A DNA stretch of 64,000 bases from Solirubrum koreensis (GCF_039541855.1 NZ_BAABHA010000010.1:372001-436000); one strand, 5' to 3'. Shown: positions 25,685 to 34,770, numbered from the stretch's first letter. The notes: generated from the sequence alone by a model not told the origin. Numbers and translations: made by a program.

Positions 25685-27166
25685 TTGTACGCAATTATTG
25701 ACCTTGAAACCACTGGTGGCCAGCCCACGCAGGATCGAATCACCGAAATAGCCATCTTCATTCACGATGGCGACAAGGTGGTCGATTCCTTCGCGACCTT
25801 GCTTAACCCCGGCCGGCCCATCCCCTTCTATATTCAGCAGCTTACGGGCATTACCGACGACATGGTGCGCGAGGCGCCGCACTTTCATGAGGTGGCCAAG
25901 AAGGTGGTGCAGATGACCGAAGGCTGTGTGTTTGTGGCCCATAACGTGCGCTTCGACTACTCTTTTCTGAAAAAAGAGTTTGCCGATCTGGGCTACACGT
26001 ATTCGCGCAAAACCCTATGCACGGTTCGCCTGAGCCGTTCCCTCATTCCGGGCCAGCCCAGCTATAGCCTGGGCAAGCTCTGCCAGAACATTGGTATACC
26101 GCTGGAAAACCGCCACCGCGCTGCTGGCGACGCCGAAGCCACGGCCATTCTGTTTGACCGCCTACTGAAAATCAGCCAGCAGGCCGAGGCCCCCGGTTAC
26201 GAGCAGGCCGCGCCCGCCGATAAGCTGGCCGCCGTGGATGCCAACGCCCCCAGTCACAACAGCCAGCGCACTAAGCAGCCCTCGGCCCGCAAGGTGGCAG
26301 CCGTGCAGCAGGCCATTAAAACGGCGCTGCTCCCTCCCAACATCACGCCCGAATTAGTAGCCTCGCTTCCACAGGAAGCCGGCGTTTACTACTTCCACGA
26401 TGCTCAGGGCGAGGTGATTTACGTGGGCAAGAGCATCAATATTTACAAGCGCATTCAGCAGCACTTCGCCATTGACTATAAGTCGCGTAAGTCGTTGGAG
26501 TTCAAGAACTCGATTTCCGATATTACGTGGGAGTTAACCGGCTCGGAACTGGTGGCGCTGCTGCACGAGTCTTCGGAAATTAAGCGCATGAAGCCGGCTT
26601 ATAACCGGGCACAGCGCCGCTCCATTTTTCCGGCGGGCATTTACCTGCGCGTGGATGAGAACGGCTACAAGCGCCTGTATTACGGCCGGGCCGATATAAA
26701 TAACGCCGAAGTGCCCATCATTGCGCTGGCCAATCAGTTCAAGGCGAAGGGTTTTCTGTACCACAAAGTGTCGCGGTTTAACCTGTGCCAGAAGCTGTGC
26801 GACCTGTACAAAACCAACGGCTCGTGCTTCGATTACCAGGTGCACCGCTGCAAGGGCGCCTGCGTAGGTCAGGAGTCACCGGACGAATACAATGCCCGCG
26901 TAGACGAAGCCGTGGAAAGTATTACCTACGAACACCAGTCGTTCGTTATCATCGGGGCCGGGCGCCGAGCCGATGAACGCTCGGTGGTGGTGGTGGAACA
27001 CGGCCGGTACCTGGGCTTCGGCTACATCGACGATACGTTTACGGCGCGGCGGCTGGAAGCCTTCAAAGACGTGATTAAGCCGCAGGTAGATAACAAGGAT
27101 GTGCAGCAGATTATTCGGCAGTACCTGCGCACCAAGCACAAAGACAAGGTGAAGGTTTTTGCGTAG
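25685..27166 (+). CDS. DnaQ-like exonuclease fused to a GIY-YIG (UvrC/Cho-like) nuclease
   Basis: A 493-residue protein started at a TTG, placed there because the first strand of the exonuclease (MYAIIDLETTGG) begins at that codon. The 3'-5' exonuclease (residues 1-165) has Asp6-Glu8, Asp91 in AHNVRFD and the HRAAGDAEAT motif. After a linker, a GIY-YIG domain begins (GVYYFHDAQGEVIYVG, 233-248) with Arg256, an acidic residue in HESSEIK and Asn307. C-terminal cysteines 368, 381, 389 and 393 follow the spacing C-x12-C-x7-C-x3-C, close to the UvrC Fe-S cysteine motif. Similar DnaQ-UvrC fusions are known in bacteria; a role in DNA repair is likely but not demonstrated. It converges on the next gene with a 52-base gap. 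Confidence 0.9.
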   Translation: MYAIIDLETTGGQPTQDRITEIAIFIHDGDKVVDSFATLLNPGRPIPFYIQQLTGITDDMVREAPHFHEVAKKVVQMTEGCVFVAHNVRFDYSFLKKEFADLGYTYSRKTLCTVRLSRSLIPGQPSYSLGKLCQNIGIPLENRHRAAGDAEATAILFDRLLKISQQAEAPGYEQAAPADKLAAVDANAPSHNSQRTKQPSARKVAAVQQAIKTALLPPNITPELVASLPQEAGVYYFHDAQGEVIYVGKSINIYKRIQQHFAIDYKSRKSLEFKNSISDITWELTGSELVALLHESSEIKRMKPAYNRAQRRSIFPAGIYLRVDENGYKRLYYGRADINNAEVPIIALANQFKAKGFLYHKVSRFNLCQKLCDLYKTNGSCFDYQVHRCKGACVGQESPDEYNARVDEAVESITYEHQSFVIIGAGRRADERSVVVVEHGRYLGFGYIDDTFTARRLEAFKDVIKPQVDNKDVQQIIRQYLRTKHKDKVKVFA

Positions 27167-27218
27167 ATCTGCCTTCTTAAGAGCCTCTATCGAACACTAG
27201 CTCAGCAGCAGGCTTGCT

Positions 27219-28817
27219 TTAGTACAGCCGATGCCGCAGTAACCACCCCACGCCGTCGTACTCGTTGGCTTTGGGCTGGTAGCTCTCTACTTCGAAGTGG
27301 TTTTTGTCGATTTCGATGGAATTACCGTCGCCGGAATCGTACACGGTAACCCGCGTTTTGGTGCGGCTCCGGTCGGTAGCGGTTGCAGGCTGTCGAATTA
27401 CATCTTGCCCTTGCCCGTCGTAAATACCGATACGGATGCGACGGTCAGGATTGCCCACTACCTCAAAAACATCGTTTCCGCCTAAACCGAATAACTTGAT
27501 GGAAGCGGTTTGGCGGGCATCAAACAGCCGGTCACCTACGGGTTTCATAGCCCCACCCGTACCTGCTGACAGCACTTTTACCCGCACTTTCCACGGGCCG
27601 GCGGCTTCCACAATAAAGTGCTCGGCTTGGTCGGTTCCGGGAATTTCCACGTCGCGGGCCAGTTGCCGGTAAAACTCATCGGCTACGCGGGGCAACTGCT
27701 CGCGCCGACTGGTGAGCTTGTTCCTAAACTCTTCGCCCGACAATGCATAAATTTCCTTGGGCCAAATGCCCAGGGCATTACTAATTATGCCATCGGTGAG
27801 GCGCAGGCGCAAGGAATCGGCCACCTGCCGAAAATCCTCCTCGGTTAGGTATACGAGCAGTGACTTATCCATGGGCCGCGCGGCGCGGTTCAGGCCTTCC
27901 ACGTCGTGAAGGTGAATTTCGCGGGTGAACGTTTGGTAGTTCGTCTTGATAAAACTGATGAGGCGCGTCAGCACCCCATCATCGAACTTGAAAAAAGCGT
28001 GGTCCCGGTCGCGAGGAATGGCGCGGTACACCGTGGCGCTATCGGCCGCTGGAAACGAAGCCCAGCGCCATTGGTCTTCGCGGCGGCTCCAGTCGCCGAG
28101 CCACATATCGAACAGGCGGCTGCGCAGGTATTGGCGGGCATCCACTTGGTGCCGTGCGTTCAGCAAGAGCCGACCGAATACCACCCGCGAGCTAACTACC
28201 TGCGCCGAGTTTCCGAAGCTGCTGACGGTGCGCTGGTCGCCTTCGGGCCGTTCTTCAAAGAGGTAGAGCGCGTTGGCAAACGACTTCCGAAACTCGCCCA
28301 AGTCCGGGTCGTCGGCCAGGTACACCAGCCGCGGATTAGTATGGTACACGCCGGCAGCAGCAGCTAACGGCGGCACGATGTACGCGCCGTACGGGTGAAT
28401 TACGCTGGTTTGGTCTTTCATCAGCCGCCCAATGCCGCCGTCGCGCAAGCCTTCGGGTAGCGCTACCGTGGCGTCTTTATCAACGGAACGCAATACAAAT
28501 TGCTGGCCGTTTTGGGCCACAAGGCGCAGGTTTTTGGTTTGAAAGGAGCCGCCTTCTTTCACGGGTTTTAGTCCGCCGGGAACCGCCGTGCGCAAGCTAA
28601 ACACCGGCGCCGGCACGGGCGTAGCCCATTCGTCGCGGTAATGAAAGCCCCAAAACAGCCGATGCAGCCAGCCGCGTTGGTAATGCGGTCCTGCGGCGGC
28701 GTGTACTACCGAGTCGGGGCTGATTGCGGGGCGTGGCGGAACAGCCGCCGATACGGAGGGTGCGAAAGCACTGCTTAAAACCAGCAGCCAACCGTAAGAG
28801 GAAAAAACTGACAACAA
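27219..28817 (-). CDS. Secreted paralogue with atypical-kinase-like motifs, catalytic Asp lost
   Basis: A 532-residue protein with a signal peptide (residues 1-25, SSAFAPSVSAA). Residues 44-115 (HYQRGWLHRLFWGFHYRDEW, GGLKPVKEGGSFQTKNLRLV, FVLRSVDKD) match its divergent neighbour. FVLRSVDKD may correspond to a kinase beta-3 strand, LFEERPEG (186-193) to a hinge, FDMWLGDWSRREDQW (236-250) to the catalytic loop of FAM20/CotH/HipA-type kinases, and IPRDRDHAF to their metal site. The expected D-R-H is S-R-R here (244-246), so this copy may be a pseudokinase. A C-terminal beta domain (DVFEVVGNPDRRIRIGIYDG) follows. The kinase interpretation is inference from motifs only. Confidence 0.75.
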   Translation of the reverse strand: MLSVFSSYGWLLVLSSAFAPSVSAAVPPRPAISPDSVVHAAAGPHYQRGWLHRLFWGFHYRDEWATPVPAPVFSLRTAVPGGLKPVKEGGSFQTKNLRLVAQNGQQFVLRSVDKDATVALPEGLRDGGIGRLMKDQTSVIHPYGAYIVPPLAAAAGVYHTNPRLVYLADDPDLGEFRKSFANALYLFEERPEGDQRTVSSFGNSAQVVSSRVVFGRLLLNARHQVDARQYLRSRLFDMWLGDWSRREDQWRWASFPAADSATVYRAIPRDRDHAFFKFDDGVLTRLISFIKTNYQTFTREIHLHDVEGLNRAARPMDKSLLVYLTEEDFRQVADSLRLRLTDGIISNALGIWPKEIYALSGEEFRNKLTSRREQLPRVADEFYRQLARDVEIPGTDQAEHFIVEAAGPWKVRVKVLSAGTGGAMKPVGDRLFDARQTASIKLFGLGGNDVFEVVGNPDRRIRIGIYDGQGQDVIRQPATATDRSRTKTRVTVYDSGDGNSIEIDKNHFEVESYQPKANEYDGVGWLLRHRLY

Positions 28818-28978
28818 CGGGCGGGAAAAAATAACGGCAAAAACCAGCCGCGTCGGCGGCAGGCTGATTGCTTATACCTTTCCTGAGGCTTAGCGGTTAT
28901 ACCCACGCGCAAATAGCCGTTTCTGTTCAGCTTGCGTTCAAGTACCCTGAACGATTGTATTTGCCCTACTTCGCCCCT

Positions 28979-30571
28979 ATGCGCCCACCGCGCCCCCTTA
29001 TTTGCGCTAGCCTTCTGCTGGGCCTGCTGGCCGGCAGCGGATGTGCCCGCCGCAATTTTTTTCAGCCCGACGCCCGCCTGACCACCGAGCCGCTGCCCGC
29101 CGGTACCGAAACCGTGCGCGCCACGCCGGGCCGCCATTACCAGCGTGGCGTGCTGCACCGCATGTTGTTTGGGGCGCATTATCGTCGTGTATGGGCCACG
29201 CCGGTTACGGTACCAGTTTTCAACCTGCAAACAGCCGAAAAGACGGGGCTTAAGCCTGGCAAAATTGGTGGGGGTTTCCAAACCACCAGCATGACGCTGC
29301 TAGGCCCCAACGACCGGGAATTTGCCCTGCGCACCCTCGATAAAGACCCGTACAAAACGCTACCCAAAGTAATGCAAAAGACGTTTTTGCTGACGTGGGT
29401 GCGCGACGTCACCTCCGCTGGCATGCCCTACGCGGCGTTTGTGGTACCGCCTCTGGCCGAAGCCGCCGGGGTACGGCACAGCACGCCCGAGCTGTTTTAC
29501 ATTCGCCCCGACGAAAATGGGCTTGGGGAAGCATCGGAACGGTTTCGGGGCAAGATGGTGATGCTGGAAGAAAAGCTGGAGGGCGAAGAAGTACCGGCAC
29601 CAAATGGGCGCAAATACGAGATACAAGAAACCGAGGATATCCTCGAAGAGTTGTACGCCAAGCCAACCGGCGCCATTGCCCAACGCCCCTTTGCCCGCGC
29701 CCGCCTGCTGGACCTGTGGCTCGGCGACTGGGACCGACACGAAGGCCAGTGGACCTGGGAACACCGCAACAACGGCCAATTGTACGTGGCCATTCCCAAA
29801 GACCGCGACCAAGTGTTTTTCCGCTTCGACGATGGCATTCTGCCGTGGATAGGCAGTCGGTTTGTGAAGAAGTTCCGCACGTTTAAGCCGCGGTACGAAA
29901 ACATAGAGGGCTACACCCGTAACGCCCGTTTTCTCGATGAGCGGGCCCTCAACCAAGTCACGCGGCAGCAAATGCAGGCCGAAGCCCGTAGCCTTCAGCA
30001 GCAACTTTCCGATTCGGTAATTGCCCAAGCATTGCGCCGCCTTCCGCCCGAGGTTTACGCCCTGGAGGGTCCGCGCCTGGCCTCTGCCCTGCGGGCACGC
30101 CGCGAAAAGCTTCCAGCCGCCGCCGACACCTACTATCGTATCCTGGCTAAAGAAGTGCTGGTGCCCGGCACCGACGAAGCCGAGCGTTTTGTGGTGGAAC
30201 GCCAGAGCGATACGGCCACCGTGGTATCGGTTTACGCCCTAGCCGATGACGACAAGCCCGAAGAAGGCCGGCTGCGCTACCGCCGCGTGTTTCACCCTTC
30301 CGAAACCGAACGCGTGGTTTTGCACGGCCTGGGCGGCAAAGACTTATTTGAAGTACGCGGCAAGGTGCGCCGTTCGCCCCGCATTGATGTGTACGGCGGC
30401 CCACACGAAGACACCTTAAAGGACAGTTCCCGCGTGGCCGGTTTGGGCAAAAAAACCCGTTTCTACGATACCAAGCGCAACAACGTGTTTGAACCGGGTG
30501 CCGAAACCAAAGACGCGCGCAGCCGCGGTGTGGCTTCATACGCTTTCGACCGCGACGGATCGGGACGGTAA
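28979..30571 (+). CDS. Paralogous secreted lipoprotein-like protein with intact atypical-kinase motif
   Basis: A 530-residue protein started at MRPPRPLICASLLLG (ATG 28979), the frame upstream being unlike a protein. A signal-like segment ends GSGCARR (Cys22), possibly lipidated although the -3 residue is not ideal. Its order matches the minus-strand neighbour: HYQRGVLHRMLFGAHYRR (53-70), REFALRTLDKD (113-123), MLEEKLEG hinge-like (195-202), then LLDLWLGDWDRHEGQW (243-258) and IPKDRDQVFFRFDDG. D-x3-G-D-x-D-R-H resembles the FAM20C/HipA catalytic loop, and the following Asp-Arg-Asp the metal site. A C-terminal beta domain (DLFEVRGKVRRSPRIDVYGG) follows. The two genes are divergent across about 160 bases. 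Substrate unknown. Confidence 0.75.
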   Translation: MRPPRPLICASLLLGLLAGSGCARRNFFQPDARLTTEPLPAGTETVRATPGRHYQRGVLHRMLFGAHYRRVWATPVTVPVFNLQTAEKTGLKPGKIGGGFQTTSMTLLGPNDREFALRTLDKDPYKTLPKVMQKTFLLTWVRDVTSAGMPYAAFVVPPLAEAAGVRHSTPELFYIRPDENGLGEASERFRGKMVMLEEKLEGEEVPAPNGRKYEIQETEDILEELYAKPTGAIAQRPFARARLLDLWLGDWDRHEGQWTWEHRNNGQLYVAIPKDRDQVFFRFDDGILPWIGSRFVKKFRTFKPRYENIEGYTRNARFLDERALNQVTRQQMQAEARSLQQQLSDSVIAQALRRLPPEVYALEGPRLASALRARREKLPAAADTYYRILAKEVLVPGTDEAERFVVERQSDTATVVSVYALADDDKPEEGRLRYRRVFHPSETERVVLHGLGGKDLFEVRGKVRRSPRIDVYGGPHEDTLKDSSRVAGLGKKTRFYDTKRNNVFEPGAETKDARSRGVASYAFDRDGSGR

Positions 30572-30588
30572 GCAATTATTTGGCGTCG

Positions 30589-30630
30589 AAAAAAGCCCCC
30601 GCAACCGAGGCTGGTTGCGGGGGCTTTTTT
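30589..30630. terminator. Bidirectional terminator between convergent genes
   Basis: A perfect 18-bp stem (AAAAAAGCCCCCGCAACC and its complement) with loop GAGGCT, T-rich on both strands, between the plus-strand paralogue and topoisomerase IB. Confidence 0.9.
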
Positions 30631-30644
30631 TAGTAGAATCTGCT

Positions 30645-31769
30645 TTAGGTATTAACGGCCCCTACCATGTCCAGCACCAAGTGCTCGGTAGGCGTCAGCA
30701 AGTCGTTTTCGTCAGGGTCGGCGTCGTGGCGGCGCAGGTACTCGATGAGTTTATCGGACTTAAAAAGCTCCACCACTTGCGGGTGAATGTAGTATTTAGA
30801 GCAAACCGTAGGCGTATTGCCCAAGCCGGCCGCAACGTCTTTAACGGCCCGTTTCAGCACTTTGTCTTTCGGTAGGTCTGGTTCTTCTTGCAGGATACCC
30901 TCCAGGCACTCCACCATTTTCACGGTGCCGCCCCAGGTACGAAAGTCCTTGGCCGAAAGCACGATGCCCGTTACCTCGCGCAGGTAGTCGTTCACGTCGC
31001 CCGATTCCAGTTCCTGCCGTTGTCCGTCGGCATCGTAGTACTGAAACAGGTGCTGACCGGGAATTTCTTTGCACTTCTGCACCAGGCGGGCCAGTTTTCG
31101 GTCGTTCAGGGTAACATCGTGGGCCACGCCTTTCTTGCCTACGAAGTTGAAACGCACTTCGGCTCCATCCACCTGTACGTGTCGGTCGCGAAGGGTCGTA
31201 AGTCCGTAGCTCTTGTTTTTCTTGGCGTACTCCTTGTTGCCCACGCGAATGAACGATTGGTCCATGAGCGTAAGCACCAAGGCTACTACTTTCTGCTTGT
31301 CCAGCTTGGCTCGCTTCAGGTCCTGCTGCATGCGGAGGCGCAGCTCGGGCAGTTTTTCACCGAAGGCCCGCAGCCGGCTGAACTTGGTGAGGCTGCGCGC
31401 CTGGTCCCACAGCGGATGGTAGATGTACTGCTTGCGGCCCTTCATATCGCGGCCGGTTACCTGCAGGTGCGCATTTGGCGAGGCGGCAATAACCACATCA
31501 GACCAAGCCGGGGGAATTACGAAGCTGCTCAGGCGCTTCATGATTTTTTCGTCGGTAATTTCTTCGCCTTTGGCGTTTGCGAAAAAAAAATGACCGTTAT
31601 GTCCGGGCTGCCGCGTAAAGCCGCCCTTGCGAATATCGGCCACATACCGCAGGCCGGCCAACTCGGCCTGACGCGCGGGGTCTTGGTAGAGTTCGTGGGC
31701 GTCGAGCTCCACGGGCACTAACTTCTTTTTCTTGACTTTAGGCCGCGCAGGCGCTGATAAACTGGGCAT
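30645..31769 (-). CDS. DNA topoisomerase IB
   Basis: A 374-residue poxvirus-type topoisomerase IB that relaxes supercoils by a 3'-phosphotyrosine intermediate. The N-terminal domain carries GLRYVADIRKGGFTRQ and IPPAWSDVVIA. The catalytic domain includes LTLMDQSFIRVGNKEYAK, KSYGLTTLRDRH, GDVNDYLREVTG and KDFRTWGGT, with active Tyr327 in SKYYIHP. The start is the ATG at 31769; a TTG two codons upstream is unnecessary. Topoisomerase IB is widespread in Bacteroidota. It is monocistronic, convergent with the paralogue and divergent from the M48 peptidase gene across 228 bases in which I see no feature. Confidence 0.95.
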   Translation of the reverse strand: MPSLSAPARPKVKKKKLVPVELDAHELYQDPARQAELAGLRYVADIRKGGFTRQPGHNGHFFFANAKGEEITDEKIMKRLSSFVIPPAWSDVVIAASPNAHLQVTGRDMKGRKQYIYHPLWDQARSLTKFSRLRAFGEKLPELRLRMQQDLKRAKLDKQKVVALVLTLMDQSFIRVGNKEYAKKNKSYGLTTLRDRHVQVDGAEVRFNFVGKKGVAHDVTLNDRKLARLVQKCKEIPGQHLFQYYDADGQRQELESGDVNDYLREVTGIVLSAKDFRTWGGTVKMVECLEGILQEEPDLPKDKVLKRAVKDVAAGLGNTPTVCSKYYIHPQVVELFKSDKLIEYLRRHDADPDENDLLTPTEHLVLDMVGAVNT

Positions 31770-31997
31770 GGACAATGGCTTGGGAAAGGCACCGGCTCCA
31801 CGGTGGAACGGTGCGGAGGTTGTACGTACAACGCGCAGCTTAAGCTGTAAAACTGGCCTTTAAAGCACCTGGCACAACATCACGGCTTAGCGGTGCGTAT
31901 CGGCATCGGTTGGCCGGCTGGCATTGTTTTTTCTAGGGGCCTTCCTAAGCAGCACGCCGCGCTGCCTTTCCGTACGTCTCACCCCATTCTTTTTACC

Positions 31998-32813
31998 ATG
32001 TTCCGACGCTCACTTTCCCGTTTATACCTGATGGGTGCCCTGGCCCTTTCGCTGGGTGCCGCCACCTCTTCCTGCACCGATAAAGACGGCAACCCCGTGC
32101 TGTTCAGCATCGAAGACGATATTGCCCTGGGTGCCCAGGTTGCCCGCCAAACCGACTCCACGTACCGCGCCAAAGGTCAGCTGGTGGAGCGTGCCAGCAA
32201 CCCCGCCGCTTACCGCGCCCTCGACAACGTGGTGCAACGTGTCCTGAACTCGGGCCAGGTGCAATACCGCAACGAGTTTAAGTGGGACGTAAAAATCATC
32301 AAGGACGACAACGTACAGAACGCGTTTGCCTCGCCGGGCGGCCACATCTACGTTTTCTCAGGTCTCATTAAGTTTCTCGACACCGAAAGCCAGTTGGCCG
32401 GCGTGCTGGGCCACGAAATGGCCCACGCCGACCGCCGCCACACCTCGCGTCAGTTACAAAACGAGTACGGCATTAGCCTGCTGCTGAGCGTGGTATTGGG
32501 CGAAAACCCCGGCCAGCTGGCGCAAATAGCCGCCGGCTTAGGCACGCTTAAGTTTGGCCGCGACTTTGAGCGCGAAGCTGACGAGTACTCGGTTATTTAC
32601 CTCAATGGCACCGGTACCTACGCCTGCGACGGCGCGGCGGGGTTCTTCATCAAGGCCGAGCAGCAAAGCCAGGGCAACCCGCCCGAGTTCCTGAGCACCC
32701 ACCCCAACCCCGGTTCGCGCGTGGAAGCCATCCAGAACAAAGGCACCGAGCTGAACTGCCGCAACCGCACCCCCGGCAACGAGAACCTGCAGATCCTGAA
32801 AACGAGCCTGTAG
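31998..32813 (+). CDS. M48 family metallopeptidase, secreted
   Basis: A 271-residue protein started at MFRRSLSRLYLMGAL (ATG 31998) with a signal peptide and Cys26 in ATSSC, possibly lipidated though the lipobox is weak. The zinc motif HEMAH is at 139-143, and EREADEYSV supplies the third ligand. FLSTHPNPGSRVEAI is the conserved C-terminal element of BepA/LoiP-type peptidases. These periplasmic proteases remove misfolded outer-membrane proteins. A second M48 gene (39018) has a similar C-terminal motif. The open frame extends 35 codons upstream but lacks protein character. Confidence 0.9.
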   Translation: MFRRSLSRLYLMGALALSLGAATSSCTDKDGNPVLFSIEDDIALGAQVARQTDSTYRAKGQLVERASNPAAYRALDNVVQRVLNSGQVQYRNEFKWDVKIIKDDNVQNAFASPGGHIYVFSGLIKFLDTESQLAGVLGHEMAHADRRHTSRQLQNEYGISLLLSVVLGENPGQLAQIAAGLGTLKFGRDFEREADEYSVIYLNGTGTYACDGAAGFFIKAEQQSQGNPPEFLSTHPNPGSRVEAIQNKGTELNCRNRTPGNENLQILKTSL

Positions 32814-32830
32814 CAAGTTGTTTCCGACAT

Positions 32831-32866
32831 AAGAAGGCCAGCCGCATCACTACGGCTGGCCTTCTT
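32831..32866. terminator. Bidirectional terminator
   Basis: AAGAAGGCCAGCCG pairs perfectly with CGGCTGGCCTTCTT around an 8-base loop. It separates the convergent M48 and lipoprotein genes and touches the stop codon of the latter. Confidence 0.85.
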
Positions 32867-33429
32867 TATTTCCGGGTTATCTGTACTGTGTTGCTTAAAC
32901 TCTTGGTGGCCGGAATTTGCGGGGTAGGCCGGCTTTTGGAGTAGCCGTACCCCACAGCTTGCAACCGATAAATACCAGTGGTTCGGTTGAAATATTTCGC
33001 GCAATTCAAGGAGCCTCGCGCCTCTGCAGAATCGATAAACGCCGCGGGAAACAGGCGGTTAAAATCCAGCTGCAGATTCACGGTGCGCTGGGCGCCTGGT
33101 GCCAGCTTTTCCGGTTTCCGGTATTTGACCTTAAATATGCAGTGCTGGCAGATGGCCAGGGAGTCGCCTTTGGGCGTGGTGCCTTGCACCACCAACCCGC
33201 GCCAGGATGAGCAGGCCGTTTCCACGGTATCGGGGTACTTTTCAACCCAAACCGCCCGGGTGCTGGTGTTGGTCACTGTTGCCCGCAGCCACACGATGTT
33301 GAATGCATCGGCGGATTGCGCCTGCAGCTGCACGGCCAACGGCGGGGCTTCCCCGGCATAAGGACGGGTGCCGCCGGCGCAAGCGGCCAATACCGCGGCC
33401 ATCAAGCTGGTTGCTATTGCCTGTTTCAT
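32866..33429 (-). CDS. Predicted lipoprotein, unknown function
   Basis: A 187-residue protein started at MKQAIATSLMAAVLAAC with a good lipobox (VLAAC, Cys17). The mature part looks like one immunoglobulin-type beta-sandwich (FNIVWLRATVTNTSTRAVWV, LAPGAQRTVNLQLDFN) with a Cys pair (AICQHC), similar in layout to BsuPI/intracellular-inhibitor-like domains, but no family is certain. The tail (PTPQIPATKSLSNTVQITRK) is basic. Divergent from the App1 gene. The open frame starts six codons earlier, outside the signal peptide. Confidence 0.7.
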   Translation of the reverse strand: MKQAIATSLMAAVLAACAGGTRPYAGEAPPLAVQLQAQSADAFNIVWLRATVTNTSTRAVWVEKYPDTVETACSSWRGLVVQGTTPKGDSLAICQHCIFKVKYRKPEKLAPGAQRTVNLQLDFNRLFPAAFIDSAEARGSLNCAKYFNRTTGIYRLQAVGYGYSKSRPTPQIPATKSLSNTVQITRK

Positions 33430-33547
33430 GTACTGAATTTTTCGCAAGCGCCCTCGCAGCGCGCACCAGGCTTCCTACGCAAGCGGCCTAACCTCGGCTT
33501 AAAACCTCCCGTACCGTAGTTTCGCGCTACTCCCACTGCCGCTTGCC

Positions 33548-34711
33548 ATGCCTCTACTCGACCGCCTCTCCGAATTCGCCGAAAACGCCGACGACCTGCT
33601 GCGCCGCGCCCGCACCCGCTTGGGCTTGCTGCACCCCGTGCAAGTATTGCCCTACCGCAGCTACGGCACGCCCGAGCGCCTGTATGTGAAAGGCCGTGTG
33701 CTAACCGACAAAGGCATTACCGACCCCGACCCGTCGGATTCGCGCTGGCACAACCTGCTGAACATGTACCGCCGGTTCGACTCGCAGGAAATTCCCGGTG
33801 CGCAACTGCGTGTTCGGCCCGGCGACGGCACCGAACACCACGTAATTACCGACGAGGAAGGCTATTTCACCCTGAACCTGGAACCTCAGCGGCTCAACCA
33901 GCCCGTTGATTTTCTGTGGCACCAAGTAGAGGTAGAACTAATGCACGCTCCCGGTCCGCAGCCCGCCCAACGGGTGATGATGGCGCCGGTGCTGGTTCCA
34001 CCCGCCGATGCGGAGTACGGCATCATTTCCGACCTCGACGACACGGTAATCCAAACTTCCGCCACCGATTTGCTGCGCATGGCGCGCACCGTGCTACTGC
34101 GCAACGCCCGTTCACGCTTGCCCTTTAAAGGGGTGGCCGAGTTTTACCGCCAGCTGCAGCTGGGCCGCAACGGCAAGCGCAACAACCCGTTTTTCTACGT
34201 GTCGTCGTCGCCCTGGAACCTCTACGACTTGCTGGAGGACTTTCTTACGCTGAATGAAATTCCGCCCGGCCCGCTGCTGTTGCGCGACATGGCCGTGAAG
34301 CGCAAAGCCAGCGGCGACGCCTCCGAGCACCACGGCCACAAGCTCCGCGAAATCGACAACCTGCTGCTGACCTATCCGCAACTACCGTTCGTACTCATCG
34401 GCGACTCGGGCCAGGAAGACGCAAACATTTACCGGGAAGTAGTGCGCCGCCACCCCGGCCGCGTGCTGGCTATTTACATCCGCGACGTGAACCTGCCCCA
34501 GCGCGCAGCCCTGGTTACACAGGTTTCCGAGGATTTACGTGGCCACGAAGTCGAGATGCTGCTGGTGAAAGACACGGTGCAGGCTGCCGAGCATGCCGCC
34601 CAAACCGGACTGGTTTTCAATGCCGCCGTAGAGGCCGTGGAAGCTGAAAAGCAGAAAGACGAAGCCACACCCGAAGACCCGGGCGAAGTAGCCGAACAGG
34701 AAGGCAAATAG
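33548..34711 (+). CDS. App1-type phosphatidate phosphatase (DUF2183)
   Basis: A 387-residue protein. Residues 40-150 resemble a beta-rich lead (GRVLTDKGITDPDPSDS, LRVRPGDGTEHHVITDEEGY). The catalytic domain starts near YGIISDLDDTVIQTSATD, with the DxDxT-type HAD motif; FFYVSSSPWNLYDLL and LIGDSGQEDANIYREV are the other HAD motifs. The App1 catalytic domain dephosphorylates phosphatidate in yeast; bacterial members are presumed lipid phosphatases. The C-terminal 30 residues are acidic. No signal peptide is seen, so it is probably cytoplasmic or membrane-peripheral. Confidence 0.9.
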   Translation: MPLLDRLSEFAENADDLLRRARTRLGLLHPVQVLPYRSYGTPERLYVKGRVLTDKGITDPDPSDSRWHNLLNMYRRFDSQEIPGAQLRVRPGDGTEHHVITDEEGYFTLNLEPQRLNQPVDFLWHQVEVELMHAPGPQPAQRVMMAPVLVPPADAEYGIISDLDDTVIQTSATDLLRMARTVLLRNARSRLPFKGVAEFYRQLQLGRNGKRNNPFFYVSSSPWNLYDLLEDFLTLNEIPPGPLLLRDMAVKRKASGDASEHHGHKLREIDNLLLTYPQLPFVLIGDSGQEDANIYREVVRRHPGRVLAIYIRDVNLPQRAALVTQVSEDLRGHEVEMLLVKDTVQAAEHAAQTGLVFNAAVEAVEAEKQKDEATPEDPGEVAEQEGK

Positions 34712-34717
34712 CTAGCT

Positions 34718-34764
34718 GTTGTTGGTTGTCAGCCAGGAGCACTTTTCGTCTGACAACCGACAAC
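34718..34764. terminator. Inverted repeat between convergent genes, possible terminator
   Basis: GTTGTTGGTTGTCAG (34718-34732) pairs with CTGACAACCGACAAC (34750-34764), one G-T pair, 17-base loop. It lies between the App1 and DUF4440-like genes. No T run follows on either side, so the terminator call is tentative. Confidence 0.45.
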
Positions 34765-34770
34765 TCTCCT

